Positions 8,071 to 16,202 of a stretch of 60,914 bases of DNA are shown one piece after another (position 1 is the stretch's first letter; every line of letters starts with the position of its first letter). The notes beneath the pieces are model-generated. The model was not told the DNA's origin. It made no database searches and worked only from the letters and a program-made list of their open reading frames with translations. This DNA comes from an uncultured Bacteroidales bacterium. GTDB lineage: Bacteria; Bacteroidota; Bacteroidia; Bacteroidales; Paludibacteraceae. The stretch spans positions 1 to 60,914 of the forward strand of contig CAKZZM010000003.1 in the NCBI GenBank assembly GCA_937885465.1. Direction: 5' to 3'. The position numbers were made by a program, and so were the translations under genes.

Positions 8071-9625
8071 TTTGGATTTTTTTATTTTTTAGTTTTTTTA
8101 TAAGATTCTTCACGAATCCTTCGGTATCTTGTATAAACTCTAACTGCCAGCCCTTCTGTTCTTCCACGCTGACGATTGACATCTCTGACGGCTTAACGAC
8201 TAAAAGATAATCTCCCTGATAAAGCATCGTTGGACCTTTAGGGATGATATATTCATCTCCTCTTCTGAGTAGCATCACAAGCGAGCCCTTCGGTAGCGGC
8301 AGATGCTTCATCTCAATGCCGTTAGGAGCCATCTCTCCTGTTACCTCTAACTCAAAGGTCTGCTGCACTATCTCCTCCGGCAGGTCAATGTCGAAATGAG
8401 TAGGGTCAATCTTCTGTTTCTCCGGCAGGTCAAGGTGTAGCCGCTTGGCAATCTTGGAGAGTGAAGTACCTTGCAATACTAACGATACTATAGTACAGAA
8501 GAATGCAATGTTAAAGAGCATCTCTGAATGTGGGACTTCCGCAGCCATACACTGTATAGCAAAAATAATCGGCACCGCCCCTTTCAGTCCGACCCACGAG
8601 AGAAAAGTCTTATCTCTGACATCAAGATACTTAAACGGAATAAGCGAGATAAAAACGCTGATCGGACGCGAGACTAAAATCATCACTACGCTGACAATCA
8701 ATCCCGGCACAATAACTCCAATAAGTTTAGAAGGAGTAACAAGCAAACCAAGCACAAGGAACATCGTCAGTTGGAAAAGCCAACTTAGACCATCAAAGAA
8801 ATTGAGCGATATACGCTTATGCAAGAACTTACTATTGCCGATCACCAATCCGCCTATATATACTGCCAAATAGTTATTGCCTCCTATAAACCAAGTTACG
8901 GAAAAGATAAATATGCAAGAGGTGAGAATAAGCAGAGGATAAAGACTCTCGTTGCTCATCTTCACTTTCTTCATCATCCAAACGATAAACTTACCAAATC
9001 CAAAGCCCACAGCCAGTCCGGCAAACATCTGCCAGATGATTGTCAAGACGATATGCCACCAAACGGGCGAACTGTCCCCTGTCAAAACACCAATAAGAGT
9101 AGCAGTAATGATATACGCCATCGGGTCGTTCGATCCGGATTCCAACTCCAAAATCGGACGGAGGTTATGTTTCAGCTCTACGCCTTTTGTCCGCAATACT
9201 GAAAAGACCGATCCGGCATCGGTAGAAGACATCGTTGCCGCCATAAGCAAGGCTGTTATTAGAGATATCTCTTCACTCGCATGAGTCCAACGCAAAATAA
9301 AATAAATGACGACACCGCTTATTGCCCAAGTAAGCAAAACGCCCACTGTTGCGAGTGTAACACCTTCTGCCATTATCGGACGAATATCGGTAAAGCGCGT
9401 ACCTAAACCACCGGCAAACAATATAATACAAAGCGATACCGTACCTATCGCCTCTGCTACTTTGATATTGTCAAACTTAATACCTAACCCTTCTTCTCCA
9501 AACGCCATTCCGACTATAAGGAATAGCAATAATGCAGGCATCCCGAACCGAGAGCTGAGTTTGTCGGTAAAGATACTCGCAAAAAACAAAAAAGAAACAA
9601 CAAGTAAAAAAAACGGAACTTCCAT
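7940..9625 (-). CDS. Potassium/proton antiporter of the CPA1 family (NhaP2/CvrA-like)
   Basis: 561 residues. About twelve membrane helices fill the first 390 residues. Signature stretches for CPA1 exchangers include GLGTRFTDIRPI near the fourth helix and LELESGSNDPMAY (with the ion-binding ND pair) in the middle. A soluble TrkA-C-like domain follows (about 410-490), with the sequence PKGSLVMLLRRGDEYIIPKG, as in NhaP2. The protein should exchange K+ or Na+ for H+ across the inner membrane. The last 44 residues, beyond the Lys/Asn-rich stretch KKLKNKKIQN, read through the start of the epimerase gene in another frame and look unnatural. An A-rich tract at that point suggests an indel that removed the true stop. 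Confidence 0.88.
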   Translation of the reverse strand: MEVPFFLLVVSFLFFASIFTDKLSSRFGMPALLLFLIVGMAFGEEGLGIKFDNIKVAEAIGTVSLCIILFAGGLGTRFTDIRPIMAEGVTLATVGVLLTWAISGVVIYFILRWTHASEEISLITALLMAATMSSTDAGSVFSVLRTKGVELKHNLRPILELESGSNDPMAYIITATLIGVLTGDSSPVWWHIVLTIIWQMFAGLAVGFGFGKFIVWMMKKVKMSNESLYPLLILTSCIFIFSVTWFIGGNNYLAVYIGGLVIGNSKFLHKRISLNFFDGLSWLFQLTMFLVLGLLVTPSKLIGVIVPGLIVSVVMILVSRPISVFISLIPFKYLDVRDKTFLSWVGLKGAVPIIFAIQCMAAEVPHSEMLFNIAFFCTIVSLVLQGTSLSKIAKRLHLDLPEKQKIDPTHFDIDLPEEIVQQTFELEVTGEMAPNGIEMKHLPLPKGSLVMLLRRGDEYIIPKGPTMLYQGDYLLVVKPSEMSIVSVEEQKGWQLEFIQDTEGFVKNLIKKLKNKKIQNANKDNSLSNRRNRNNGVGRAERTAHEQTEVPYSPAGQTEQEE

Positions 9626-9630
9626 AAATT

Positions 9631-9665
9631 AGGCTTTCAACTTTCAACTTTCAACTTTCAACTTT
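9631..9665. repeat. 7-bp repeat array, family A, before the antiporter gene
   Basis: The cap AGGCTTT followed by four CAACTTT heptads on the plus strand. It lies between the thioredoxin stop and the antiporter ATG, 5 nt from the latter. Relative to the gene it follows it is inverted compared with the copies before the helicase, aroB and rpe. Confidence 0.85.
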
Positions 9666-10092
9666 AATTATTTAACAACACTTTATCAATTGCTTCCGTT
9701 AGAGTCTCTTTAGGCAATAGTCCTTTCGCCATTTGAGGCTTTTCGGCAACAGGAACAAAAAGAAGCATCGGAATAGAGTTTATACGGAAAAAATACGCCA
9801 ACTCCTTCTCTTTATCGGTATCAACCTTGTAAAACAACACTTTCCCGCAATATTGCTCCGACAACTCTTCCATAATAGGTGCCAAGCGACGGCACGGACC
9901 GCACCAAGTAGCATAAAAATCTATAACGCAAGGCATAGTGCCTTTATAGTTCCAAACTGAATCTTTCGTATAATCGAACACTTTCTCCTTAAACTCCTGA
10001 GTCGTAAGGTATCTTACATCCTCAGCCGAAACAGTAAAGGAAAAAAGGAATAATACAAATGCGATACGCAAAAAACAAAAGAAATTATTCAT
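9664..10092 (-). CDS. Exported thioredoxin
   Basis: 142 residues with an N-terminal signal peptide (hydrophobic 8-22, likely cleavage after VSA) and a thioredoxin domain. The active site is WCGPC with Cys64 and Cys67, followed by the usual RRLAP, and the cis-proline loop is IPM at 107-109. The protein should act as a periplasmic dithiol/disulfide reductase, reduced from the inner membrane side. Bacteroidota often carry such exported thioredoxins in place of TlpA. It is the first gene of a leftward run and has its own promoter. Confidence 0.88.
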   Translation of the reverse strand: MNNFFCFLRIAFVLFLFSFTVSAEDVRYLTTQEFKEKVFDYTKDSVWNYKGTMPCVIDFYATWCGPCRRLAPIMEELSEQYCGKVLFYKVDTDKEKELAYFFRINSIPMLLFVPVAEKPQMAKGLLPKETLTEAIDKVLLNN

Positions 10093-10120
10093 AAATCGTA
10101 AAAATATTCTAATTAATGTG

Positions 10121-10151
10121 CAAAATTACAAAAAAATCACTAATTTTGCAA
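10121..10151 (-). promoter_or_regulatory. Promoter of the thioredoxin gene
   Basis: Minus strand: TTG at 10149-10151, 20 nt, then TAATTTTG (10121-10128), 29 nt before the thioredoxin ATG. A second TAATTTTG on the plus strand at 10141-10148 could serve aroB, so the two promoters overlap head to head, but the aroB one has no good upstream box. Confidence 0.6.
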
Positions 10152-10206
10152 GTAATATTAAAAATAAATGTACCACTAAGTTCAACTTGAAAGTGCAATA
10201 AGTATT

Positions 10207-10248
10207 AGGCTTTCAACTTTCTACTTTCAACTTTCTACTTTCAACTTT
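10207..10248. repeat. 7-bp repeat array, family A, before aroB
   Basis: The cap AGGCTTT followed by five heptads alternating CAACTTT and CTACTTT. It ends 4 nt before the aroB ATG, in the position where a Shine-Dalgarno sequence would lie. Confidence 0.85.
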
Positions 10249-10252
10249 AGTA

Positions 10253-11344
10253 ATGATGGACATATCTACAGATATAGATTTAGCACTTCGTGAAGCTACT
10301 GCTCTATTTCCGCCGGAGCAGATATTCGTGTTATGCGACACGAGTACCTTCAAATTGTGTCTGCCTGTGGTTCGCCGGACATTATCGATTGATGATCGTA
10401 ATGTACTTGTTCTTCCGGCAGGCGAAGATATAAAAACATTGGTGGGGTCACAAACGATTTGGCATTTTCTAAAAGAGAATAACGCCACTCGCCATTCACT
10501 TCTTATCTGTCTCGGCGGCGGAGTAATAACAGATATGGGAGGCTTCGCGGCATCTACCTACATGCGTGGAATGGCTTTTCTAAATATACCTACCACCTTG
10601 CTCAGTATGGTTGACGCGTCAATAGGCGGGAAGACGGGCATTGATTTTGAGGGTATAAAAAACATCATCGGTTTATTTAAAATGCCACAAAAGACCATCC
10701 TTCACACTCCATTTCTCCGCTCTCTCCCCGCAGAGGAATTCCTGTCAGGCTACGCAGAGATGATTAAACATACCCTTATCTCCTCTCCCCTGCAAGTGGC
10801 TGCCCTTTCAGCCTTTGACCTTGACAAATGGTTTACCGAAGAACAATCTGCTCACATAACGAATAAGTTGGAACAAGAGTCAGAACTCGCGGATCTTATT
10901 CTTCGCAGTGTGGAGATAAAAAGATATATCGTTGAGAGCGACCCTGAAGAAAACGGTATGCGGCAAACGCTTAATTTTGGTCATACCATAGGTCACGCCT
11001 TAGAGGCTTTCAGCTTAGAAAGGTCTGATAAAAAGCCGTTACGACACGGCTACGCCGTTTTATACGGAATGATAGCGGAGCTCTGGTTGAGCCACATAAA
11101 GTTCAATTTTCAAACGAAAGATATTGAGCCGCTTATTTCCTTGATGAAAGAATACTACGGCAAAGCAGAGTGTAGCTGCGCTAATTACAATGATCTGATC
11201 AACCTTATGCGGCACGACAAGAAAAACCTGCAATCTGACCAAATAACGTTTACTCTGCTACATTCCATCGGCAATTATCGGCTACAATGCGTTTGCACAG
11301 AAGATGAGATAAAAGAAGCCCTTGACTTTTTGTTTAATACATAA
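10253..11344 (+). CDS. aroB: 3-dehydroquinate synthase
   Basis: 363 residues, full length for AroB, which turns DAHP into 3-dehydroquinate in the second step of the shikimate pathway, using NAD and a divalent metal in the cytosol. The NAD-binding stretch GGGVITDMGGFAAS and the loop following PTTLLSMVDASIGGK are diagnostic. The metal-binding part contains LNFGHTIGHALE and the RHGYAV segment. The gene stands alone with respect to other aromatic genes, followed by a SPOR gene 99 nt later. Its ATG is directly preceded by a 7-bp repeat array. A second ATG follows the first immediately. Confidence 0.95.
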   Translation: MMDISTDIDLALREATALFPPEQIFVLCDTSTFKLCLPVVRRTLSIDDRNVLVLPAGEDIKTLVGSQTIWHFLKENNATRHSLLICLGGGVITDMGGFAASTYMRGMAFLNIPTTLLSMVDASIGGKTGIDFEGIKNIIGLFKMPQKTILHTPFLRSLPAEEFLSGYAEMIKHTLISSPLQVAALSAFDLDKWFTEEQSAHITNKLEQESELADLILRSVEIKRYIVESDPEENGMRQTLNFGHTIGHALEAFSLERSDKKPLRHGYAVLYGMIAELWLSHIKFNFQTKDIEPLISLMKEYYGKAECSCANYNDLINLMRHDKKNLQSDQITFTLLHSIGNYRLQCVCTEDEIKEALDFLFNT

Positions 11345-11443
11345 TTAAACCGCTTCACTTTTAGAGAAATATCGGAGTGCAGGCGCGACTCTCAACTTTA
11401 GGGTTCTGCCCGGACTTTAGTAATTAGATATTTAAAAATAAAA

Positions 11444-11923
11444 ATGAAAATGAAAATACTTCGTTCTTTTCTAAAGCTTCGCACTCTTACGCTTTGCTCA
11501 TTATTAGTGCTTTGCCGGTTTGTTCTTAACTCTGTAGCACAGACTCACCCGAATATCTACTCTGAAATGGAAGAAAATGTTACTTTTCATCAAGACTCTT
11601 CCATTACCAATCTGCTTCAAGATTTAGTTAGCGGCGCTGAGCGCGAGATGATACAGATACAAGGTTATCGCGTTCAGGTCTTCTCGTCCAACCGTCAGCG
11701 CACGGCAAAAGATGAGGCGTTTGGCTTAGAGAAACGCATTCAGGAAACAGACCTGCATACCTCAGTCTATGTCCTTTATACACCTCCTTTTTGGAAAGTT
11801 CGCTTAGGTGATTTTCGGACACAAGAAGAGGCGCAGATTCTGAAAACAGAATTACTGCGCCGTCTGCCCGAACTGCAAGGCGATACTTATATCGTCCGCG
11901 ATCAGATAACTGTGTCAAAATAA
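11444..11923 (+). CDS. SPOR-domain envelope protein
   Basis: 159 residues with an N-terminal hydrophobic signal (about 10-32, likely cleaved after SVAQ) and a C-terminal SPOR domain (about 73-155) that opens with GYRVQVFSS and contains WKVRLGDFRTQEEA. SPOR domains bind denuded peptidoglycan strands, often at the division septum, so this is a periplasmic cell-wall-associated protein. The start could be this ATG or the next one two codons later (ATGAAAATGAAA). It is convergent with birA. Two weakly similar patches (around 11370 and 11957) flank it but do not amount to a repeat. Confidence 0.8.
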   Translation: MKMKILRSFLKLRTLTLCSLLVLCRFVLNSVAQTHPNIYSEMEENVTFHQDSSITNLLQDLVSGAEREMIQIQGYRVQVFSSNRQRTAKDEAFGLEKRIQETDLHTSVYVLYTPPFWKVRLGDFRTQEEAQILKTELLRRLPELQGDTYIVRDQITVSK

Positions 11924-11972
11924 GAAATTACGGGCGACATCTGTGTCAGAGACATCGGAGCGTAAGCGCAGA

Positions 11973-12704
11973 TTATTCACTTGTAGTTATATACTGAATC
12001 TGCTTAAAGGCAAAAGTTTCCGTTTGTCCGTCTTGCTTTTTTAGTATAAGTCTTCCGAAGGTATCGATATCAACTATCTCTGCATCAAAAGTTTGATTAT
12101 TCTGCACTCTTCTCCATTTCCACACTTCCTCGTGCCTGTATAACAGCAACATATACTGCTTTTTCAGTTCTGCCGGAGCTATAGTAAGCAATTTCTTTAT
12201 ATTTGCAAGTATCAACTTGAGCACCTCTTCTTTGTCGTATTCTATACCCGTCAGTTGCTTCATAGACACGGGATTGGGTGCATCTGAGCGAAAAATGGTT
12301 TGGTTGATATTAAGTCCTATACCTGCTAACGAGCAAACGACCTGTTCGCCGAGGATAACATTCTCAATAAGAATCCCGCATATCTTTTTATCGCCCACAT
12401 ATATGTCATTAGGCCACTTGACTTGCGCATTGATATTATAACTGTCACTAAGAGTTTGCGCGACAGCAATGGCACATATCTCAGATACTATCCATAGTGC
12501 AGGTGCCGATATTTCAGGATATCTTATAATAGTAGTAAACGAGATATTTTTGTCAGGCTCGCTCTCCCACTTATTTCCTTGCTGTCCCCTTCCTGCGGTC
12601 TGGCAGAAAGTGCAGAGAGTAAAGAGATTTGGCAAGGTGGCGATGTCCGTCCTCGCTTTCATATCGTTGTTAGTACTCCCGGTTTGTTTTACGAATTGTA
12701 TCAT
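11973..12704 (-). CDS. birA: Biotin-[acetyl-CoA-carboxylase] ligase, monofunctional
   Basis: 243 residues forming the catalytic core of biotin protein ligase: GRGQQGNKW at 38-46 (biotinoyl-AMP loop), VKWPNDIYV with Lys96 and Asp100, then the KKICGILIE stretch with Lys107, and a small C-terminal SH3-like domain. It attaches biotin to the carboxyl carrier protein. The N-terminal winged-helix domain of E. coli BirA is absent, so it cannot act as the biotin repressor. It starts 28 nt after the CCA-PrmC fusion gene and is probably the last gene of that leftward run. Confidence 0.92.
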   Translation of the reverse strand: MIQFVKQTGSTNNDMKARTDIATLPNLFTLCTFCQTAGRGQQGNKWESEPDKNISFTTIIRYPEISAPALWIVSEICAIAVAQTLSDSYNINAQVKWPNDIYVGDKKICGILIENVILGEQVVCSLAGIGLNINQTIFRSDAPNPVSMKQLTGIEYDKEEVLKLILANIKKLLTIAPAELKKQYMLLLYRHEEVWKWRRVQNNQTFDAEIVDIDTFGRLILKKQDGQTETFAFKQIQYITTSE

Positions 12705-12732
12705 TCCTCATTTGGCATTATATTTCCCTATA

Positions 12733-14988
12733 CTATTTGGCAATTACTATTCTGTCCTTGCCGTTTATGTCTTTTTTCAGTAAAACATCTTTAAATCCCA
12801 TTGAATTCATTAGTTCAATCGTTTCCTTCCCGAATCTTTCGTTTATCTCGAAAAACAATGCTCCGGCATTTATCTGCTTTGCATATTGCGCAATATGTCG
12901 ATAAAAGAGAAGCGGGTCGTCATCGGGGACAAAAAGTGCTGTTTGCGGCTCATATTGTAACACATTAGGTCGCATTGCTGCTTTTTCTGACTCAGTAATA
13001 TATGGCGGATTGCTAACAATATAAGTGACGTGGTCGGCAGTCATAGTGTCTTTAGCGTCTTGACGCGGCGCAAACCCTAACGAGGTTTTCTCCGCTTCCT
13101 GAGTGCCGGTATTTTCAAGATTTAATATATCGCATTGGAAAAATTGAACATCGGTTTCGTTTATTCTTGCATTTTCCTTCGCTTGGTGTAATGCTTCCTC
13201 ACTTATATCGCAAGCTGCCACCAACCACTGCGGATGCCGCTTTTTTAGTGCGATAGCAATGCAGCCGCTCCCTGTACCAATATCAAGAACGGAAACATTG
13301 CTGCCGCGAGTCGCTTCTTCAATAGCAAAGACAAGGTCTGCCGTTTCAGGACGGGGTATAAGGGTAGAACTATTGAGGTTCAGCCTTAGTCCGAGCCAAT
13401 CAGTATGCCCGAATATGTATTGCAATGGTTCGTCATTGAGCAAGCGCTTAATGACATCCTCGATATCGTAACTCTCGCGCGGCTCTTCGGCTATCCACTT
13501 CGCTATCTCCACAGCCTCCTGTCTGCCGTAATGGTCTGTTAGTTTTGCAATAGTCAACACAAAATCTCTGGCAGGGTCATGCTCATTGGGAATAATACCG
13601 TCAAGTATAGCATCTTTCACTAATGTCTTCAGCTCTCCGACTAACGCGCAAGGTGGAATATCAAGCATTTCCATTATCTCTTCTCCTCTTACTGGCGGCT
13701 GGAACTGCCTTATCCTATCCTTCTCTTCAATTATCTTTAATTTCTCCCTTACTAATTCGTAATTCTGATGATATCGCTTCACCTTATCTTCGTTTTTCGA
13801 AGTTATATCAGCATGGCAGAGAATCATCAAGTCGTCGATATCATCTCCTGCTTCAAATAGTAGTCGCCTTACAGCGGAATCCGTTATGGTATCTTCAATA
13901 AGCGCAATAGGTCGCATGTGCAGATCAACCAGCTTCTGCACATACGACATCTTCTCATTCTGTGGCAGGTGCATCCTCTTGAAGATACGCGGAATCATCT
14001 TCTTACCTATGTAATTATGATTATGGAAAGTCCAGCCCACCCCATCTTCCCATTTCTTTGAGCGTGGTTTGCCTATATCGTGCATCAGTGCTGCCCACCT
14101 TAGCCATAACACATTTTGTGGGCGAGAGGCATGCTGCACCTGCGCTTCTGTATTTGACGAGTCATCTGCCGCTGTCGCTTCTGCGACACTATCAAGTACT
14201 TGTAAGGTATGCAGAAAAATATCCTTATGTCCCCTACCTTCCACCGTTTCCACCCCTTTTAGAGCAGATAACTCGGGGAAGATAATATCCAGCAGCCCCG
14301 TTTTATCCAATAGTTTCCAGCCGACAGACGGACGCGGTGACATCATTATCTTATTCAGTTCGTCAGCTATACGCTCCGCAGAGATAATATTTATCCGTTC
14401 TTTATTCCGCTGTATTGCCTCGAAAGTGGAAATATTAAGGCAAAAACCGAGTTGCGTGGCAAATCTTACCGCCCGCATCATCCGTAGCGGGTCATCAGAA
14501 AAAGTAATATCGGGATTAAGCGGCGTACGAATGATGCCGTTTTGCAAATCTTTGATACCATTGAAGGGATCTAATAACTCTCCGTATCTCCCTTTATTAA
14601 GACAAATAGCCAAAGCGTTTATCGTAAAATCTCTGCGATTTTGGTCGTCCTCTAATGTGCCCTCTTCGACATACGGGTTACGAGACTCTCTGTGATACGA
14701 CTCTCTCCTCGCCCCAACGAACTCTAATTCTAAATCACCTTTTTTAACCTGCGCAGTTCCATAACTTTTGAAGATGGCGAGATGCGAGCCTTTGATGCGC
14801 TTGTGCACCGCTTCGGCAATGGTTATCCCTGAGCCGACCACAACAATGTCGATATCTTTGCTCTCTCTATGCAACAGCAAGTCCCTGACCCACCCGCCTA
14901 TCACATAACACTCCAAGTCAAGCGCATCCGCCTCTGCCCCGACAAGGTGCAGAGTTTTACTATAGAGTTTCTTATCTTTAATTACCAT
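12733..14988 (-). CDS. Fusion: CCA tRNA nucleotidyltransferase + PrmC release-factor methyltransferase
   Basis: A single 751-codon frame holds two enzymes. Residues 1-475 are a class II CCA-adding enzyme: GGWVRDLL (31-38), the metal-binding KDIDI (44-48), RRDFTINALA (118-127) and an HD-domain motif LMHDIGKP (301-308). Residues 490-751 are PrmC/HemK, which methylates Gln of the GGQ motif in release factors: IPRPET (544-549), DIGTGSGCIA (569-578) and the signature NPPY (660-663). PrmC's usual N-terminal helical domain is cut to about 45 residues. No ATG lies between the halves, so a separate PrmC start would have to be a non-ATG codon. A 25-residue insert precedes NPPY. Start chosen at the first ATG; an in-frame TTG lies two codons earlier. 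Confidence 0.88.
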   Translation of the reverse strand: MVIKDKKLYSKTLHLVGAEADALDLECYVIGGWVRDLLLHRESKDIDIVVVGSGITIAEAVHKRIKGSHLAIFKSYGTAQVKKGDLELEFVGARRESYHRESRNPYVEEGTLEDDQNRRDFTINALAICLNKGRYGELLDPFNGIKDLQNGIIRTPLNPDITFSDDPLRMMRAVRFATQLGFCLNISTFEAIQRNKERINIISAERIADELNKIMMSPRPSVGWKLLDKTGLLDIIFPELSALKGVETVEGRGHKDIFLHTLQVLDSVAEATAADDSSNTEAQVQHASRPQNVLWLRWAALMHDIGKPRSKKWEDGVGWTFHNHNYIGKKMIPRIFKRMHLPQNEKMSYVQKLVDLHMRPIALIEDTITDSAVRRLLFEAGDDIDDLMILCHADITSKNEDKVKRYHQNYELVREKLKIIEEKDRIRQFQPPVRGEEIMEMLDIPPCALVGELKTLVKDAILDGIIPNEHDPARDFVLTIAKLTDHYGRQEAVEIAKWIAEEPRESYDIEDVIKRLLNDEPLQYIFGHTDWLGLRLNLNSSTLIPRPETADLVFAIEEATRGSNVSVLDIGTGSGCIAIALKKRHPQWLVAACDISEEALHQAKENARINETDVQFFQCDILNLENTGTQEAEKTSLGFAPRQDAKDTMTADHVTYIVSNPPYITESEKAAMRPNVLQYEPQTALFVPDDDPLLFYRHIAQYAKQINAGALFFEINERFGKETIELMNSMGFKDVLLKKDINGKDRIVIAK
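13055..13066. repeat. 12-bp palindrome inside an insertion in PrmC
   Basis: GCGTC-tt-GACGC lies inside the segment that codes for roughly 25 extra residues between the SAM-binding part and the NPPY motif of PrmC. It may be part of a small palindromic insertion kept in frame. Confidence 0.4.
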
Positions 14989-15067
14989 AACCAAGTGCCT
15001 GTGTAACTAAGTACCAAACAAGTCAAACTCGACTTTTAGCAATTAGTATTACAGCTTTCGCCTAAAT

Positions 15068-16147
15068 TCAAAACATTAATTTTCTTTTGTAATATCTGAG
15101 ATTTACGATTTGTTGGCGAGAATCGGCGGTGCTCATCTTTAGCAGATATTTTTCCGCCTCATCTAACCACTTAACTGCCTCTTTTTTATCCTGCATCATC
15201 TCGCATGCCACAGCGATATCTGCTGCCGCGTATGCCGCCGTTTGGGAGTCTCTCGCAGTAGAGAACTTGCTATACCACTCATCTATCGCTTTTCGCCATT
15301 GTTGATGTGCAAAGAAGTCGATACCCGCGTCAAGTGATCCGTCTTTAGTCTGATAGAGATACCTCTCCTCTTTCACCCATTGCGGAACAATATAAGTCGC
15401 CGTTCTTTCTCCCAAATCGTGAGCAAGATAAAGAAGAGCCTCCTGCCTATCCGGTAATGCCTCTACTGCTTCTTCTGCCGTCCGCTTCTCAGCAGACCAA
15501 TAAAGTGTGTCTGCTACGGAAAAACGATAAGTCTTCTCCGCAACAGGTCGTTTTATGCCATCGGACTTAGGCGTAGGAAACATAAGAGACCACTGCGCAG
15601 TGCTATATGCTTCTAAGACATTCCCCACCATATTTCCATCCGTTAGAAATAACTCGTTATAATCATATACAACAAGGTGATTAAGCACAAGCAGTGCTTC
15701 TACCCCATAATGTCTGCATAAACTGTCAACAACCGGTTGTGACAAGGGCATCTGTCGATAAAAAGACCCTTGCTTGTTTTGCGACATATCCAAAATACTT
15801 ATTTCTTTTGTTTCTCCCTGCTCGTATAATTTCTCTTCCATGCCGAACAGCACTTGCCGCGGCGCATCCGACAACACAACTGTCGCCCCGTCAGTGCTTT
15901 TGTCGTTCACCTTATTCTGATGCCCGAAATCATCAGGCTGCCTCACCGCATTATTAACAAGCAACAAACTGCCTAATACATCATAACAATCAGGTAATTT
16001 AACCTTTGCTTCCTGCCTTATTTCTACACTGAACCACTTCTGCTGGGCAAAGAGCGAAGAACAGCAAAGTAGCAAGAACAAAGTAACTAAGTAACTAAGT
16101 ACCAAGTGTCCGAGTGATGGTTTTATTAATAATTCTTCATCTTTCAT
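15068..16147 (-). CDS. DUF6340-like exported protein
   Basis: About 359 residues. Features that recall the DUF6340 family of Bacteroidota are the opening strand after the signal (SVEIRQEAKVKLPDCYDVLGSLLLVNNAV), a long middle part with TYRFSVADTLYW, and a C-terminal helical region with a DIAVACEMMQDKKEAVKWLDEAEKY stretch like TPR helices. Function unknown; I infer a cell-envelope location. The first ATG is used here; a longer frame from a TTG at 16213 would overlap rpe by 11 nt. The hydrophobic part of the signal (LVLSYLVTLFLLL) is encoded by a short 8-bp tandem repeat, so the true N-terminus may have been rebuilt from repeat DNA. Confidence 0.65.
   Translation of the reverse strand: MKDEELLIKPSLGHLVLSYLVTLFLLLCCSSLFAQQKWFSVEIRQEAKVKLPDCYDVLGSLLLVNNAVRQPDDFGHQNKVNDKSTDGATVVLSDAPRQVLFGMEEKLYEQGETKEISILDMSQNKQGSFYRQMPLSQPVVDSLCRHYGVEALLVLNHLVVYDYNELFLTDGNMVGNVLEAYSTAQWSLMFPTPKSDGIKRPVAEKTYRFSVADTLYWSAEKRTAEEAVEALPDRQEALLYLAHDLGERTATYIVPQWVKEERYLYQTKDGSLDAGIDFFAHQQWRKAIDEWYSKFSTARDSQTAAYAAADIAVACEMMQDKKEAVKWLDEAEKYLLKMSTADSRQQIVNLRYYKRKLMF
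16079..16102. repeat. 8-bp tandem repeat within the signal-peptide codons
   Basis: AAGTAACT occurs twice in a row and then as AAGTACCA. A 15-bp match to this element (GTAACTAAGTACCAA) occurs again upstream of the CCA-PrmC gene at about 15002-15016, so it is a dispersed element that here is part of a reading frame. Confidence 0.6.
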
Positions 16148-16202
16148 TTCTATCTGATTAAGTTCGATGTAAAACAGATAATCATCATTCTCCTTAAGTA
16201 AT

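Noticed and set aside
11350..11970. Similar patches ATCGGAGYGYARGCGC on both sides of the SPOR gene
   Set aside because: Only about 16 bases with mismatches; too short to call a duplication or element.
14069..14695. Plus-strand frame of 208 codons inside the CCA-PrmC gene
   Set aside because: Antisense to the conserved nucleotidyltransferase and HD domains, with no family resemblance.
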